Below are positions 31,029 to 41,788 of a stretch of DNA of 44,339 nucleotides, one piece after another; the stretch's first letter is position 1, and each line of letters opens with the position of its first letter. Position numbers and translations under genes: made by a program. The DNA comes from a virus. The notes under the pieces were generated by a model. It was not told the origin of the DNA and did not search any database. It saw only the letters and a list, made by a program, of their open reading frames with translations. Where the stretch lies: positions 1-44,339 of IMG/VR virus record IMGVR_UViG_3300017969_006784; one strand, written 5' to 3'.

Positions 31029-31832
31029 TCTTTTCATTTGCAGTGCTGCAGGGTTTGCTATATCGCCTATTAATTCATATATTTCAGTTGGCGTTTCTGT
31101 CATATCTATTTCAAAACTACCACCAAATGCTGGGTGAAAAGTTTGAGGATGAATATCAAATGTTATTTTCCCTTTAGATTTAAGTGTTTTATCAGCTTTT
31201 TTAGTCAGCCCACCAGCTGCGTCATAAGGAATATTAAATGGTTTCATTTTCTTGTAAAATTTTCCTTTACGCCCGCCAAAAGAATCCCCCATGTCACTAG
31301 TTGCGCACAAACAACCTTGACAATTTGGTACTCTAACAATATATAATGGTGCTTTAAATCTTTTAGCATGCTGTTTACCAAACTCTAAAGCTGCTGCCAG
31401 TTCACCAGCAAATGATGCACCAAATTCTGACTCTGAATCTGGCGTCACAGCTCCTTTTGGCAACTTAGCTAATCCTTTTGTGCCTATTATTTTTTTAGTT
31501 TTCTTTATAGCTGCGTATTCAATTGAATCTATTATTCTATATAACTCAGCTTCACTCTCAACTACAGCTGCGTCCATTGGTAAAAAAGTATCTAGACCCA
31601 TTCTTTTACTTACTTCGCCACCAGGCAACATTCTTTTATCAATACTACATGTAATTTTAGTTGTATTAAATGGAAAATTTGCTGGAGTGTAAGTTTGACC
31701 AACAACTGTTCCAGTATTTTGAGGTACTGTTTTTGTTTTTCTCTTTCTTTTTGCTTCTGCTAATTGTTTTTTAAAAGCTTTGTAGTTTTTATTTCCAAAT
31801 ATTTGAATAATTCTACTTTTCGTTATTAACAT
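31020..31832 (-). CDS. Hypothetical phage protein, 270 aa
   Basis: A basic N-terminus (NYKAFKKQLAEAKRKRK) contains 'QLAE-A', a possible (L/I)-x-E processing site. Central segments 'FGASFAGELAAALEFGKQHA', 'APLYIVRVPNCQGCLCATSD' (three Cys) and 'HPQTFHPAFGGSFEIDMTET' are distinctive, but I do not recognise the family. AAGGTGAT precedes the ATG. It follows the giant genes and the 71-aa gene, probably in one operon. An ADP-ribosyltransferase reading was considered and not adopted. Confidence 0.55.
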   Translation of the reverse strand: MLITKSRIIQIFGNKNYKAFKKQLAEAKRKRKTKTVPQNTGTVVGQTYTPANFPFNTTKITCSIDKRMLPGGEVSKRMGLDTFLPMDAAVVESEAELYRIIDSIEYAAIKKTKKIIGTKGLAKLPKGAVTPDSESEFGASFAGELAAALEFGKQHAKRFKAPLYIVRVPNCQGCLCATSDMGDSFGGRKGKFYKKMKPFNIPYDAAGGLTKKADKTLKSKGKITFDIHPQTFHPAFGGSFEIDMTETPTEIYELIGDIANPAALQMKRIL

Positions 31833-31836
31833 AATA

Positions 31837-32052
31837 TCACCTTAACATGTTTAAATTGTGCATCCATTCTTCATAAAATTTATTTTCTGCAAAAAATACA
31901 ACTAGCATAGCATTACAATTCATACTCAAACACCATCTTTCTTCGCATCCAATAACTATACCAATTAAATTCTTTTTCCTAGTATAATCAGTAGCTACTA
32001 ACATTCCTTCAAAATAATGATCAACATGTATTTTGGTACTCTTTTCTTTCAT
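31837..32052 (-). CDS. SH3-like small protein, 71 aa
   Basis: 'FEGMLVATDYTRKKNLIGIV' and later strands fit the small SH3-like set here, with three Cys. It lies 1 base after the second giant gene and 4 bases before the 270-aa gene, so all are likely one transcript. Function unknown. Confidence 0.5.
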   Translation of the reverse strand: MKEKSTKIHVDHYFEGMLVATDYTRKKNLIGIVIGCEERWCLSMNCNAMLVVFFAENKFYEEWMHNLNMLR

Positions 32053-32053
32053 A

Positions 32054-35000
32054 TCAATTTTTTATTTTTATTTTAGGTATCAAAATATCAGTGTATGTAG
32101 AATTTGAAACTAAATTTGCCAAATCTTTTGCACTAACAGTTTCCTTTATATCAAAACTTACTGTGTTTAAAAATAATGAACGATACTGTGTATTTTTATA
32201 GGCAAAAGCATATAAAATAATAAAAGCATCTGAAAATAAATAAAATGGTAAATTCATAATATTTATGGTTTCATTAGGCTTAATTAACTCTATTGTTTTG
32301 TCTGTCGTAGGTTTTCTTCCGACAACTGACATTGGCGCAGCAGTATCAGATTCTTCAGTGCTCTCTGCATTATTAAAATTTTCTAAAGCAGCTCCATACA
32401 TTTTTTTGTATCTACTCGCAAATGAACCAGCAAAAACATCTGATGGGTGTCTTTTGTTTTGCCAGTGACCATCAATACCAGCATGTTTCCAATATTCTAT
32501 TTGCTTTTTAAAACTTTCAACTTCTACAGGATTGTTAAAAATACTTGAATATATTTTTTCTACGTGATTTGATATTCTATATGGCAATGGATTCTCAATA
32601 TCTTTTTGTAGACTGGCAGAATATTGAAAGTATTTATCCAATATATAACCATATCCTGTTATGTGATAACAGTAATTAATAAATATATTAATGCTTTCCT
32701 TCGCAAGTTTTGAGTTATCTACTATGTCCTGCACAAAATGCTTCCATTTAGCCGGCTGTTTTTTCGCCATTTCTTGATGAGCACCAGCGCCGACAAATTT
32801 AAAATATGCCCAGAAAAAATCCTCTGGTACTGCTTCCGTAAACATGTTTTTGTTGCTTAAATAAAAGTTTTTATAATCGTACATATAGTCAATAAAATTA
32901 ACCTTATCTACAAATTCATCGGAACCGTATACAGTAGACCAACTTTCAAATGCTCTTATTTTAGTTTCTGTGCCCGTAATAGTAGCTTTACCGCAAAGAT
33001 ATTCCCACATAGAAAACCCGTCATTCAAATAAGTATTACTATCAAACAATGGCATACGACTTGCTCCACTTGATTTAAAACCATACAAACCGTAATCTTT
33101 TAAATTATTATAAAATATTTTTCCATCATATGATATTAAATTAGCATATAGTTTTGCTCCGTGTTGATAATGCACCATAAAATCTTGAACTGCCTTTGGT
33201 TTTATTGCTAATGCATTAACAAGACCTAAAACTAAGAATCTAGATTCAAACGTAGTGTGATTTAATTTTACAAACTGATTATATATTTTTTCAGTAAAAA
33301 GAAAGACTTGCGTTAATATATCGTACAAAACTCTATCTTTGCTTTTTACATGATTTAAAAAATTAGAAATTGCTTCTATAATGCGACTTGTCTTTTCTAT
33401 TTCACTTGGATCGTCTGTTCTTCTTTGATAAAAATAACCTAACGCATTGATAAATCTAATACCAATTATCCCTTCTAACATGTAGTCATTAAAGTCATTG
33501 TATTCTGCATTTTGGCCATCATTAACTAGTCTAACAACCTTTTCTATCCCAAGCATAGATTTTGTTTTTTCATAAAACTGAATAAGGTTTTTAAATGAGC
33601 TTTCAGAATAAAAGCCTCCAGTAGTCCCAGTGTGGAATATAGACGACATTATTTTACTTATAAACACATTGTATGTTCTATCTTTATTTGTGTCTCCAAT
33701 CAGTGCTCGAGATGCATACATTTTTATTTCGCTATAGTCACCAAAAGCACTCAGTGTATCTAACATTTCAAATATTTCTTCCATCTCTTGTACATTAAAG
33801 TTTGGTTTTTTATACAAGTTTATTTTTTTATCTATGTTTAAATCCTTAACAGCGTCAGCTCCAAGTATACCTACGTATTTATTTAAAAAAGATTTATTTT
33901 CATTAAAATACCAACCAGAGTTATTTAAACCTCCGTCATTCGCTCGAGGATAAAATGATCTACTTGCATTAATGTGATTATACATATTCTCAAAGTACAA
34001 TATCCTGAAAGCACTGTTGTTTAAATTTTTGCTAAATGTTTTCTTAAAACTTTTCTCCGCTCCTTCCTCTTTCATTCTGTGCTTGTAAAATTTAACCATT
34101 AGTTCTTTTAATTCACCCCAGTAAACAGTGTTCCAATTAGCCATGTGTTCTTTATCTACTGAAGCTTTGAATAAGTTTCGTAATTTTTCTAAACTTTTGT
34201 CTCTTTCCTCGAAAAACTCTGCATTTTCCTCTGTTTCTTCTATTTCCACATTCTGGAGTCGTAAATCATGTAGAATATTCCCTTTTAAGGAATGTTTTCT
34301 TCCAGCACTTAAGTTATAAACATTAAACAATTCTATTTTTGGATGATCACTTATAAAATTATGTACTGATGCATCTTCATTTTCAGCAAAATATTTTTTA
34401 ATATAGTCACCAGTTACTTGTTTTGAAGATTGAGCTATGGAATTTGACATGTCAAATTTACGTTTGAAAGACTTCATAACTTGAGTATGAGCATATTGTA
34501 CCAAACTGGTATTGTCTGCACTAAATAATTGCGTATCATCTAATATACGTTCATCTATGAATGATCTATGTTTATTATCTTCTGCATATTTGTTGTTTAT
34601 TATTATATCAATGTTTTTATTTTTAAAAATATTTTCTAACATGTGTTCATATTTTTTTACAAACTTTCTAGAAAAACTAAGAATTTCGGCTGGCGCAAAA
34701 ACTGGTTTGTTATCGAGTTTCTTACACATAAAATACATCAAACTACCTAAAGACACAGACAAATTAATATCTTTACAATATGCTTTCGGCTGATCAGTTA
34801 AGACATAAATCTTATTCTTCGAAGCTTTTTTTGCTTGTTCCCAAGAACTAAAAGGGTCGATGCCTAAATGAATATTAATTAAATAATTTCCCTCTGTTGG
34901 CGCATTACCACCATCGAAGATAGCTGCCGGACCAATGTCTTTAGGATCCCATAGTTTTGTACTTTTGTCATATTTCAAAGTTAATTTCTTGACAGTTTCT

Positions 35001-36778
35001 TTGTTTTTGTCTAGTGAGCTTTCGCTTTCTATATTTTCTAATTTTTCATCGCTACTTTCTGGTACGAAAAAATCATTTATAAAATCAGTTACAGTATAAT
35101 CTGACTTTATGCCGTACGCCATTTTGTATTTGTTACATATTTTTTTAAGATGTGCAATTATCTTTTCTTTATCTTCTTTGCTAACTTGTTCGTTAAGAAA
35201 AACAAGGTTAAGAAAGGTAATACATCTATCAATATCTTCTGTTCTTAGTGCACTATTTAATTTAAACTTATTGCCAATAATATCTTGTTGAGCATTCCAT
35301 GGCAAAAATTCTCTAGTTCCAGCAGCATCATTTTCTATCCTTGTGCCTACACTATTTTTTAACAATGTTGATCTAGAAAAAACGTTTTCATTGATATTAA
35401 AACCAGTATTCAATATATCAAGAATAATAGCTCTTATTTTTTCACGTGCTATTTCCACACATTTATCATAACTCTCTGGTTTGCAATATGCTAAAAGGGT
35501 GCACACATACTCATTATAAAAATGCATAAAATCATCATTGTTATAACTACCCATGTCAAATTCATTATCATTGCTAGCATCAATTTCATGAAAAAAACTA
35601 GTTTTTTTAATATTTCTATCATTTAACAAGTCAGAAAATATTTTTTCGTCAATTGTCAAATAGTGACCCCTGTTGTTGGTTAACAAATTTAAATTTCTAT
35701 CTAGCTTAAAACCTTTGTGTGATTTTAACTTTTCATTACTTTGTAGTTTTGAAAAAGCTTCCTTGATATATTTTCCGTATACACCGCTTTGAATAGGATG
35801 TATTGGCCCCTTCATGTGAATAAATTTGTCATAATAACTAGCGTTTAACAGAAGTTTAAGTGAGTCAATTGATTCTGTGCCACTTTGATTTGAATAAAAT
35901 TTCATAAATACATCTGAATTAGTTCTTGCTTTCTCTATTTCTTTTTTTACTGGGTGTATCAATCGCCCTCGACTATCAGTCAAAGTGTCAACTTTATCAG
36001 TAAGTTTTCTTTGTATTGCATTCCACTTCGATGACCCAAGAATATCTAATAACCTACTTTCAGTTAAACCAACATTGTCACCATCAACACTAAGACTTCC
36101 ATTCGTGCCATCTAATAAAGCCTTCCCATTTCTATAACCAATAGATAAATAATCTTCTGGTCCACTAGCATTATCTTTAATTAAATAAAACAATACTATA
36201 TCTGCATCTTCTCGAGCTACATAATTGTAAAACAAGTTAGACCCATGAATTCTAGCAGTGCACCAAGTTGTTTTTGGGACATATGTCTTCTCATCATACC
36301 CCGCTATTACACAACTTGATGCTCGTGTTATAGGCATGTATACTTGCCAATCATCCACACGCCCAATTATTTCTTCTCTCTGGATTCTAGTATTGTCTAC
36401 GTCGATTAGTGGTTTTCTATAATCTAAAAGCTGGATTAAAATTAACATTTCATCAACTGATAATTTCATAAAATCATTTGGGTTTTCCCATGACTTGTTT
36501 GGCAAAGAATTATCGACGGCATCTTTGTATTCACCACCCGATTTGTATTTTGACTTTACACGAGATTCTTTGCGCAAATAATCGTCCAGGACAGAAAAAC
36601 AATCTTGTATAGGATGCACTTCTGTATAAGTGTCTTTAATAAATCTACTATTCAACCAATTAGATGCCTTATTAGGCAATGCATTAATTTCATTAGCGTA
36701 TTCAGGAAATGCACTAATTAACTTTTTCTTGTTTTCTAATAATAAAATTATTTTGTATGTTTCGTTTATTAAATTCAT
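32054..36778 (-). CDS. Giant WCTAR-motif protein B (paralogue of A), 1574 aa
   Basis: Start chosen at ATG 36778 (MNLINETYKIILLLENKK), 1 base after gene A ends, with GGTGGA upstream; the longer frame to 36805 lies within gene A. The N-terminal 250 residues match protein A clearly, including TTWCTARIHGSNLFYNYV (170-187), 'DADIVLFYLIKD' and 'LSVDGDNVGLTESRL'. The first 15 residues form a hydrophobic helix ending in LLLE, a possible T4-like prohead-protease site. The rest is long, helical, highly charged and unrecognised. The pair may be injected internal proteins; alternatively structural proteins. Confidence 0.85.
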   Translation of the reverse strand: MNLINETYKIILLLENKKKLISAFPEYANEINALPNKASNWLNSRFIKDTYTEVHPIQDCFSVLDDYLRKESRVKSKYKSGGEYKDAVDNSLPNKSWENPNDFMKLSVDEMLILIQLLDYRKPLIDVDNTRIQREEIIGRVDDWQVYMPITRASSCVIAGYDEKTYVPKTTWCTARIHGSNLFYNYVAREDADIVLFYLIKDNASGPEDYLSIGYRNGKALLDGTNGSLSVDGDNVGLTESRLLDILGSSKWNAIQRKLTDKVDTLTDSRGRLIHPVKKEIEKARTNSDVFMKFYSNQSGTESIDSLKLLLNASYYDKFIHMKGPIHPIQSGVYGKYIKEAFSKLQSNEKLKSHKGFKLDRNLNLLTNNRGHYLTIDEKIFSDLLNDRNIKKTSFFHEIDASNDNEFDMGSYNNDDFMHFYNEYVCTLLAYCKPESYDKCVEIAREKIRAIILDILNTGFNINENVFSRSTLLKNSVGTRIENDAAGTREFLPWNAQQDIIGNKFKLNSALRTEDIDRCITFLNLVFLNEQVSKEDKEKIIAHLKKICNKYKMAYGIKSDYTVTDFINDFFVPESSDEKLENIESESSLDKNKETVKKLTLKYDKSTKLWDPKDIGPAAIFDGGNAPTEGNYLINIHLGIDPFSSWEQAKKASKNKIYVLTDQPKAYCKDINLSVSLGSLMYFMCKKLDNKPVFAPAEILSFSRKFVKKYEHMLENIFKNKNIDIIINNKYAEDNKHRSFIDERILDDTQLFSADNTSLVQYAHTQVMKSFKRKFDMSNSIAQSSKQVTGDYIKKYFAENEDASVHNFISDHPKIELFNVYNLSAGRKHSLKGNILHDLRLQNVEIEETEENAEFFEERDKSLEKLRNLFKASVDKEHMANWNTVYWGELKELMVKFYKHRMKEEGAEKSFKKTFSKNLNNSAFRILYFENMYNHINASRSFYPRANDGGLNNSGWYFNENKSFLNKYVGILGADAVKDLNIDKKINLYKKPNFNVQEMEEIFEMLDTLSAFGDYSEIKMYASRALIGDTNKDRTYNVFISKIMSSIFHTGTTGGFYSESSFKNLIQFYEKTKSMLGIEKVVRLVNDGQNAEYNDFNDYMLEGIIGIRFINALGYFYQRRTDDPSEIEKTSRIIEAISNFLNHVKSKDRVLYDILTQVFLFTEKIYNQFVKLNHTTFESRFLVLGLVNALAIKPKAVQDFMVHYQHGAKLYANLISYDGKIFYNNLKDYGLYGFKSSGASRMPLFDSNTYLNDGFSMWEYLCGKATITGTETKIRAFESWSTVYGSDEFVDKVNFIDYMYDYKNFYLSNKNMFTEAVPEDFFWAYFKFVGAGAHQEMAKKQPAKWKHFVQDIVDNSKLAKESINIFINYCYHITGYGYILDKYFQYSASLQKDIENPLPYRISNHVEKIYSSIFNNPVEVESFKKQIEYWKHAGIDGHWQNKRHPSDVFAGSFASRYKKMYGAALENFNNAESTEESDTAAPMSVVGRKPTTDKTIELIKPNETINIMNLPFYLFSDAFIILYAFAYKNTQYRSLFLNTVSFDIKETVSAKDLANLVSNSTYTDILIPKIKIKN

Positions 36779-36779
36779 T

Positions 36780-39700
36780 TTAATTTCCACCATCGTGCAA
36801 GTCAAATATTTGTTTGATTAATATAACCTGGTCATTATGCGTATCGTTAATTTCTGAGCTAGTTTTACTCATGGCAGGTACACCCTTGCTGTTATCTGCA
36901 TAGTCAAAACCATATTTTTTAACTTGTTCTAAAAAAGCCTTACCATTGCTAGGCGTAATATTTTTTGTTATCCCCGGGCTACCAGTATTTGATTTATCAA
37001 AATATTTCTTTAACAGACAAAGAAGAAAGTATTCAAAAGGCATATCCAATATGTGCACATCATACATGCTGGTAGTTTTTCCCGGGTAAACTGCTGATAG
37101 AAGAGCTTTATAAAGCCTTTCTTTACCAATATCGCCCATGTTGTAACCGCGATGCATTTTAACAGCTTTAAACACAAAGTCAATAAAAAACATAGTGTGA
37201 CTGTCAGAAATTTTAAAATTGCTAGCAACAACAGGAATATCAGTGTTTTCTTTATTCAACCCAAAATGCCAACATATATAAAGTACTGTGTTTAGAGTTT
37301 GATAAAATTTATCATCAAGTCCGCTTAACATGTGGCCCTTAATTATATCACCACTGTTGTTGAATGTAACATTAGCTCTTTCATTATACATACTAGCAAC
37401 TTTCGTATAAAATTCTTGTTCATCTGCAGCAGACATTTCAAGAGGAGGGTATTCATCACCAATATCCTGCACATGTTTATGTATTTTTCCTCTTACTATA
37501 TGACTGGCAATATCTTGTAAAGTATCCGACTTTATTATTTTGAGACCGCCTGAATGATAAACTTTATTATTTATAGTTTTGTACAATTCTTTCCAAGCGT
37601 TATAAGCATGTATAACATAAGCAGCTGGTAATATTTGTGTAAGTAATGTGCTCAGCTTATGAAACGTTACAGACTGAATATCCTTTATAAAATTGTTTTT
37701 AGAAACTAGTTCAAGTAATTGTTTTATTGCAATTTCAGAAATATTGTGGTTTTCGACATGTATATCTTTATAGCCTATAGTTGATGCTGCGAATATAGCT
37801 GTGTTTATAAAACATGTTTTCTTAAGACCATCTGGCAGGTTTTTTGCGTGCAAGAGTAATGAAAATAAAATCTCAAATTTTTCTTTGCTTTCTTTCATGA
37901 AACTGCCGGCTTCAGCTGCATATTTTAACCGGTGAGAATTTTGGTTTAAACCAGCAGCTTCGTTTCTATCTTCTCCGCTTTCATACATTTTGTGCGTTAA
38001 TACAAACCCTAATGATTTAGGAAATTCTGCGTGGTCTTTAGCTTCCAGTAAAAAATCTAAGTATTTATCAAACACTTCCATAGATTGGTTGATTTCTGAT
38101 AATGATGTTGCATTATCAAACAAAGCAAGAATCATATCATTAGTGTATGTTTCATGCCTTGCTCTTGTGTGCACGTCAAAATATGCTTCTACATCAGGAT
38201 TTTCTTTAATATATTTTATATAAAAAGTTACTAATTTGTCAATATCAGAAACAGAATAATTTTTATAAATATTATTGACTTTCCCAACCCGGGTTTGATT
38301 CATTGCTTCTCTACCATACATAAAGTGCAATTCACCAATCATGCCTAAAAAATGATGTTCTATACATTTTTTATAAAACTGTTTTGACTTTTCATTCTTT
38401 AATTTTGAATAAAAGTTTCTAGATTTTTCGACCATATTAAAAAAATCATTAGGGTTTGTAATATATTCACCTTCACCGAAAATGTCTGCCAAACAACTTT
38501 TAATAATATTAGTGACATGTATTTGCAAAGGTATATTAAAATGTGACAATATTTCTATTACATTGTAATGCAACATGTTTAAAAAATCAACAGCATCTTC
38601 CTGTGCCCAATCCTGAGTGTTTTCGCCATTGTCAATGGCTTTATAATCTTTTTCAAATTTATCAGTATCTATTCTACCATTTTTAACATAGCATTGCACC
38701 ATTACCACTTGAGCTGTTTCTGTCTGTTTTTTCTCTTCGTATTTTTTAATTGATAAATAACTCAATGGTTTTTCATAAAGGCTATCAAAAGCATCTGAAC
38801 CATCTTTGTGTTTTAAAAACCTTAAATTGCTTGTTCTTAAAAATCTTTGGTTGTAAGCACGTGAAATGCATGGGAAATTATGGCTAATTTTAAAACCAAG
38901 CAAATCACACATTTCATTTAAATATTTCATATGACTTATTAACTTTTCTAAAATTTCATAACGCTTATTTAAATCTAATTCTAATGGCCATCCGCCCTCG
39001 TGATAACCTACTTCCTGATTTTCGCCTCTAGTAAATGGACTAGTAAAATTGTTTCTAGATATAAAGACTGATGATAAATAATTTTCACTGTAGGATCTAT
39101 TTACTCTTGCAAGAAAATCTCCTTCTGAGTACGTATCATTAGCTCGATCATGTCTTCCAATATGATTTATTTGTCCTATCTCAAAACTGTAACTTGTTTT
39201 AAAACCAGCAGCAACTTCTTTCTTAAATGTACTTATTTTTTCCGATGCTGTGTTATAATAATTGCCCTGCATTTCATGAATTGGTTTATCATTTGTAACA
39301 TTCTTGCTAGCAAATTTTTCGAAAAACTTATCAAAAATTTTTACTTTTCTGTCCAAATCTAAAGAAACAATTTGCAAATCAATGTTACCTATATTGCTAG
39401 AATCAGTATAGTCTGCAGAAACTGGATTATAACCCAAACTTTTTTGGAAAGCTTCATGTACATTTTCTGACGTCAGAAAAGATTCTTTTATGTCTTTTCC
39501 GCGGGCCACTTCCAACCTTGGACTATTTAAATTAATAGGCGGTGCATAATGATTTCTTTCACTATTTATTTGCCAACTTTTAGAATTACCACTAATCGGA
39601 TTATTCGCAATTAATGGCATTGCACTAACGGGAATTGATACAACTTCGACATTAGGGTTTCTAATCAGTGAAAATATTCTAGAATTTATATTACTTATTA

Positions 39701-41738
39701 ATTCATTTATTTTTTTTATGTATTCATTATATAAGTTGTTTTCCTTAACAGCGTGAAGAAACCTAGTCCCGCGACTGCCATGAGCTGCAGGGTCATCATT
39801 TAACAAATGGTATATTAAATCGTCAAAATACACAGAAGTATTTAAAATTGGTACATGGATTAATAATTTTCCGTGTAAAAATAAAACTTTTTTCTTTTTA
39901 GAACGAGTATCATTCGACCAGTTGAAATTGTCAGAAAAATTCATTTGCAACAACGTTGCTGGCATCGAACCTTCTGGCGTAGGCAAAATTTTGCTATTAT
40001 TTATTTTTTTATATTGATTAATCAAATCTAAGTCAGCTTTTCGAATGTTTGGCGCCAAACTCGTAGTCCCTCTACCTTTCGGACTAAATATGCTCTCATC
40101 AGCCTTGTAAGAAAACCATTTTATTTCATCATCTCTACGCTCATCATAATTCTTGCCGAATGTTAACATTCTATCCAACCCATACACTTTCGCAAATGTA
40201 GTATTTACCATAGTTTGATTTAAGGGTTTTTGATTTCCACCGACATGTTTGTTCAGGCTGGTTTGATCTTTAATCGCGGCTGCAAAGTTAATTGGTTTAT
40301 TAATTTCTTCTAATTTATCTCCCCCTTCTAAAGCATCATCAACTGCTGCCAATATATGAGCGCGTTTTATGTTTTCTAAATATTCAGCTGCATATAAGTT
40401 GTGCACAGCTCTGTTAAGCTTGCCATAAGCTACACTGTCACTGCCTACATCACCATTCTTTGAATTAAAGATGTCTGACATTTTATATAAATCAAAAACT
40501 GCATCATCACGTGATTTAATAATATTATCAATCAGATTAAAAATAAACTGACTTGTAACAATGCTAACAAAAGCATCTTCTTCTGCCTGCTTATCTGTGG
40601 GTAAATTAACGCCATAATTTCTTTGTTTTCTTAAAACTTTTCTAGCAATATCAGAATACATGTTAACAAAAGTGTTATGACTTTTATCCACCGGTGTAGA
40701 TATTGTATTACGCTGTGTCGGTGGGTTTTTTGTAACTGCATTAAAATATTTCTTATTGTTAAAAATATCTAGCCTAATTTCATTGGTACAGTCTCCATCT
40801 AAAACCATGTTAATAGCATCTTCAGTTTCACTAGCACTTAAGCCTCGAATAAAATTTTGAAGTTCTTTTCTGTCTGTTCTTGCTAATTTAACTTTTTGTT
40901 TAGCAGGGTGCACCAAGTTGCCGTCTTTGTCTTTCCATCTTTTAGCATCTTCTAATATTTTTGCTTCCACTTTAGACCACGTAGATGCACCAAATATTTT
41001 TTTAACTCTTTCAACTGTAAGTCCAATGTTGTCTCTATCAACGCTCAGTCCACCATTTTGGCCGTTAAGTCTTACTTTGCCATTATATAATCCAATTGAA
41101 AGAAAATCTTCAACGTCTTTTGCATCATCTTTTATTACATAATATAAAATAATATCGGCTTCTTCTCTTCCGACGTAATTATAAAAAAGATTTGAGCCAT
41201 GAATTCTAGCAGTACACCATGTAGTTTTTGGCATCATTGTCATTTCGTCATATTGAGCTATAACGCAGCTAGATTCGCGCGATAAAGGCACGTATATGTT
41301 CCAACCATCGATGTTACCTACTATTTCATCATTTTGTATTTCTACCGCTTCAATATCAAATGGTGGTTTCTTTCTTTCTCTTAAAACAATCAACATTTCC
41401 ATTTCGTCAATTGTCAACTTCATTATATCCCTAGGGTCGTTCCATTCTTTGTCAGGTAACATGCGATTTACTACATTAACAAATTGTTTATCTCTGAATT
41501 TTGCATTAACACTATTTTCTACTTTACTATATTTTTGTAGTGTTTCAAAACAATCTTCTATTGGATGTACTTCTTGCACTTTTTTAGAAACAAAGCGCGA
41601 GCTTAACCACATTAAATATTTATTTGGAAGTGTATTAATATCATCTGCATGTTGTGGATACAGCTTTATTAAATTTTTCTTATTTTCAACTAAAAGAAGT
41701 CTTTCTATTAATAGTTTTTGCACATTCTGATCTAACAT
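36780..41738 (-). CDS. Giant WCTAR-motif protein A, 1652 aa
   Basis: ATG 41738 (MLDQNVQKLLIERLLLVENK) with AGGAGC 7 bases upstream. The N-terminal helix ends LLVE (15-18). A conserved module (about 25-270) includes 'LPNKYLMWLSSRFV', 'TTWCTARIHGSNLFYNYVGR' (172-191) and 'VIKDDAKDVEDFLSIGLYNG', shared with protein B. No transmembrane segment and no enzyme motif were recognised in the rest. At 5 kb it is the largest gene of the window and starts a run with gene B and several small genes. From memory, W-C-T-A-x-x-x-x-N-x-F-x-x-Y proteins occur in other marine phages without known function. Confidence 0.85.
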   Translation of the reverse strand: MLDQNVQKLLIERLLLVENKKNLIKLYPQHADDINTLPNKYLMWLSSRFVSKKVQEVHPIEDCFETLQKYSKVENSVNAKFRDKQFVNVVNRMLPDKEWNDPRDIMKLTIDEMEMLIVLRERKKPPFDIEAVEIQNDEIVGNIDGWNIYVPLSRESSCVIAQYDEMTMMPKTTWCTARIHGSNLFYNYVGREEADIILYYVIKDDAKDVEDFLSIGLYNGKVRLNGQNGGLSVDRDNIGLTVERVKKIFGASTWSKVEAKILEDAKRWKDKDGNLVHPAKQKVKLARTDRKELQNFIRGLSASETEDAINMVLDGDCTNEIRLDIFNNKKYFNAVTKNPPTQRNTISTPVDKSHNTFVNMYSDIARKVLRKQRNYGVNLPTDKQAEEDAFVSIVTSQFIFNLIDNIIKSRDDAVFDLYKMSDIFNSKNGDVGSDSVAYGKLNRAVHNLYAAEYLENIKRAHILAAVDDALEGGDKLEEINKPINFAAAIKDQTSLNKHVGGNQKPLNQTMVNTTFAKVYGLDRMLTFGKNYDERRDDEIKWFSYKADESIFSPKGRGTTSLAPNIRKADLDLINQYKKINNSKILPTPEGSMPATLLQMNFSDNFNWSNDTRSKKKKVLFLHGKLLIHVPILNTSVYFDDLIYHLLNDDPAAHGSRGTRFLHAVKENNLYNEYIKKINELISNINSRIFSLIRNPNVEVVSIPVSAMPLIANNPISGNSKSWQINSERNHYAPPINLNSPRLEVARGKDIKESFLTSENVHEAFQKSLGYNPVSADYTDSSNIGNIDLQIVSLDLDRKVKIFDKFFEKFASKNVTNDKPIHEMQGNYYNTASEKISTFKKEVAAGFKTSYSFEIGQINHIGRHDRANDTYSEGDFLARVNRSYSENYLSSVFISRNNFTSPFTRGENQEVGYHEGGWPLELDLNKRYEILEKLISHMKYLNEMCDLLGFKISHNFPCISRAYNQRFLRTSNLRFLKHKDGSDAFDSLYEKPLSYLSIKKYEEKKQTETAQVVMVQCYVKNGRIDTDKFEKDYKAIDNGENTQDWAQEDAVDFLNMLHYNVIEILSHFNIPLQIHVTNIIKSCLADIFGEGEYITNPNDFFNMVEKSRNFYSKLKNEKSKQFYKKCIEHHFLGMIGELHFMYGREAMNQTRVGKVNNIYKNYSVSDIDKLVTFYIKYIKENPDVEAYFDVHTRARHETYTNDMILALFDNATSLSEINQSMEVFDKYLDFLLEAKDHAEFPKSLGFVLTHKMYESGEDRNEAAGLNQNSHRLKYAAEAGSFMKESKEKFEILFSLLLHAKNLPDGLKKTCFINTAIFAASTIGYKDIHVENHNISEIAIKQLLELVSKNNFIKDIQSVTFHKLSTLLTQILPAAYVIHAYNAWKELYKTINNKVYHSGGLKIIKSDTLQDIASHIVRGKIHKHVQDIGDEYPPLEMSAADEQEFYTKVASMYNERANVTFNNSGDIIKGHMLSGLDDKFYQTLNTVLYICWHFGLNKENTDIPVVASNFKISDSHTMFFIDFVFKAVKMHRGYNMGDIGKERLYKALLSAVYPGKTTSMYDVHILDMPFEYFLLCLLKKYFDKSNTGSPGITKNITPSNGKAFLEQVKKYGFDYADNSKGVPAMSKTSSEINDTHNDQVILIKQIFDLHDGGN

Positions 41739-41788
41739 TAACTAGCTCCTAAACTATATTAATTATGACAAAAATTTATTTAATTTGA

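Noticed and set aside
31020-31832. 270-aa protein as an ADP-ribosyltransferase like T4 Alt
   Set aside because: The R...STS...ExE pattern could not be located; only the position and LAE site suggested it.
41296-41730. 144-aa plus-strand frame opposite the start of giant protein A
   Set aside because: It is antisense to a clearly conserved N-terminal module shared by both giants and has no ribosome site.
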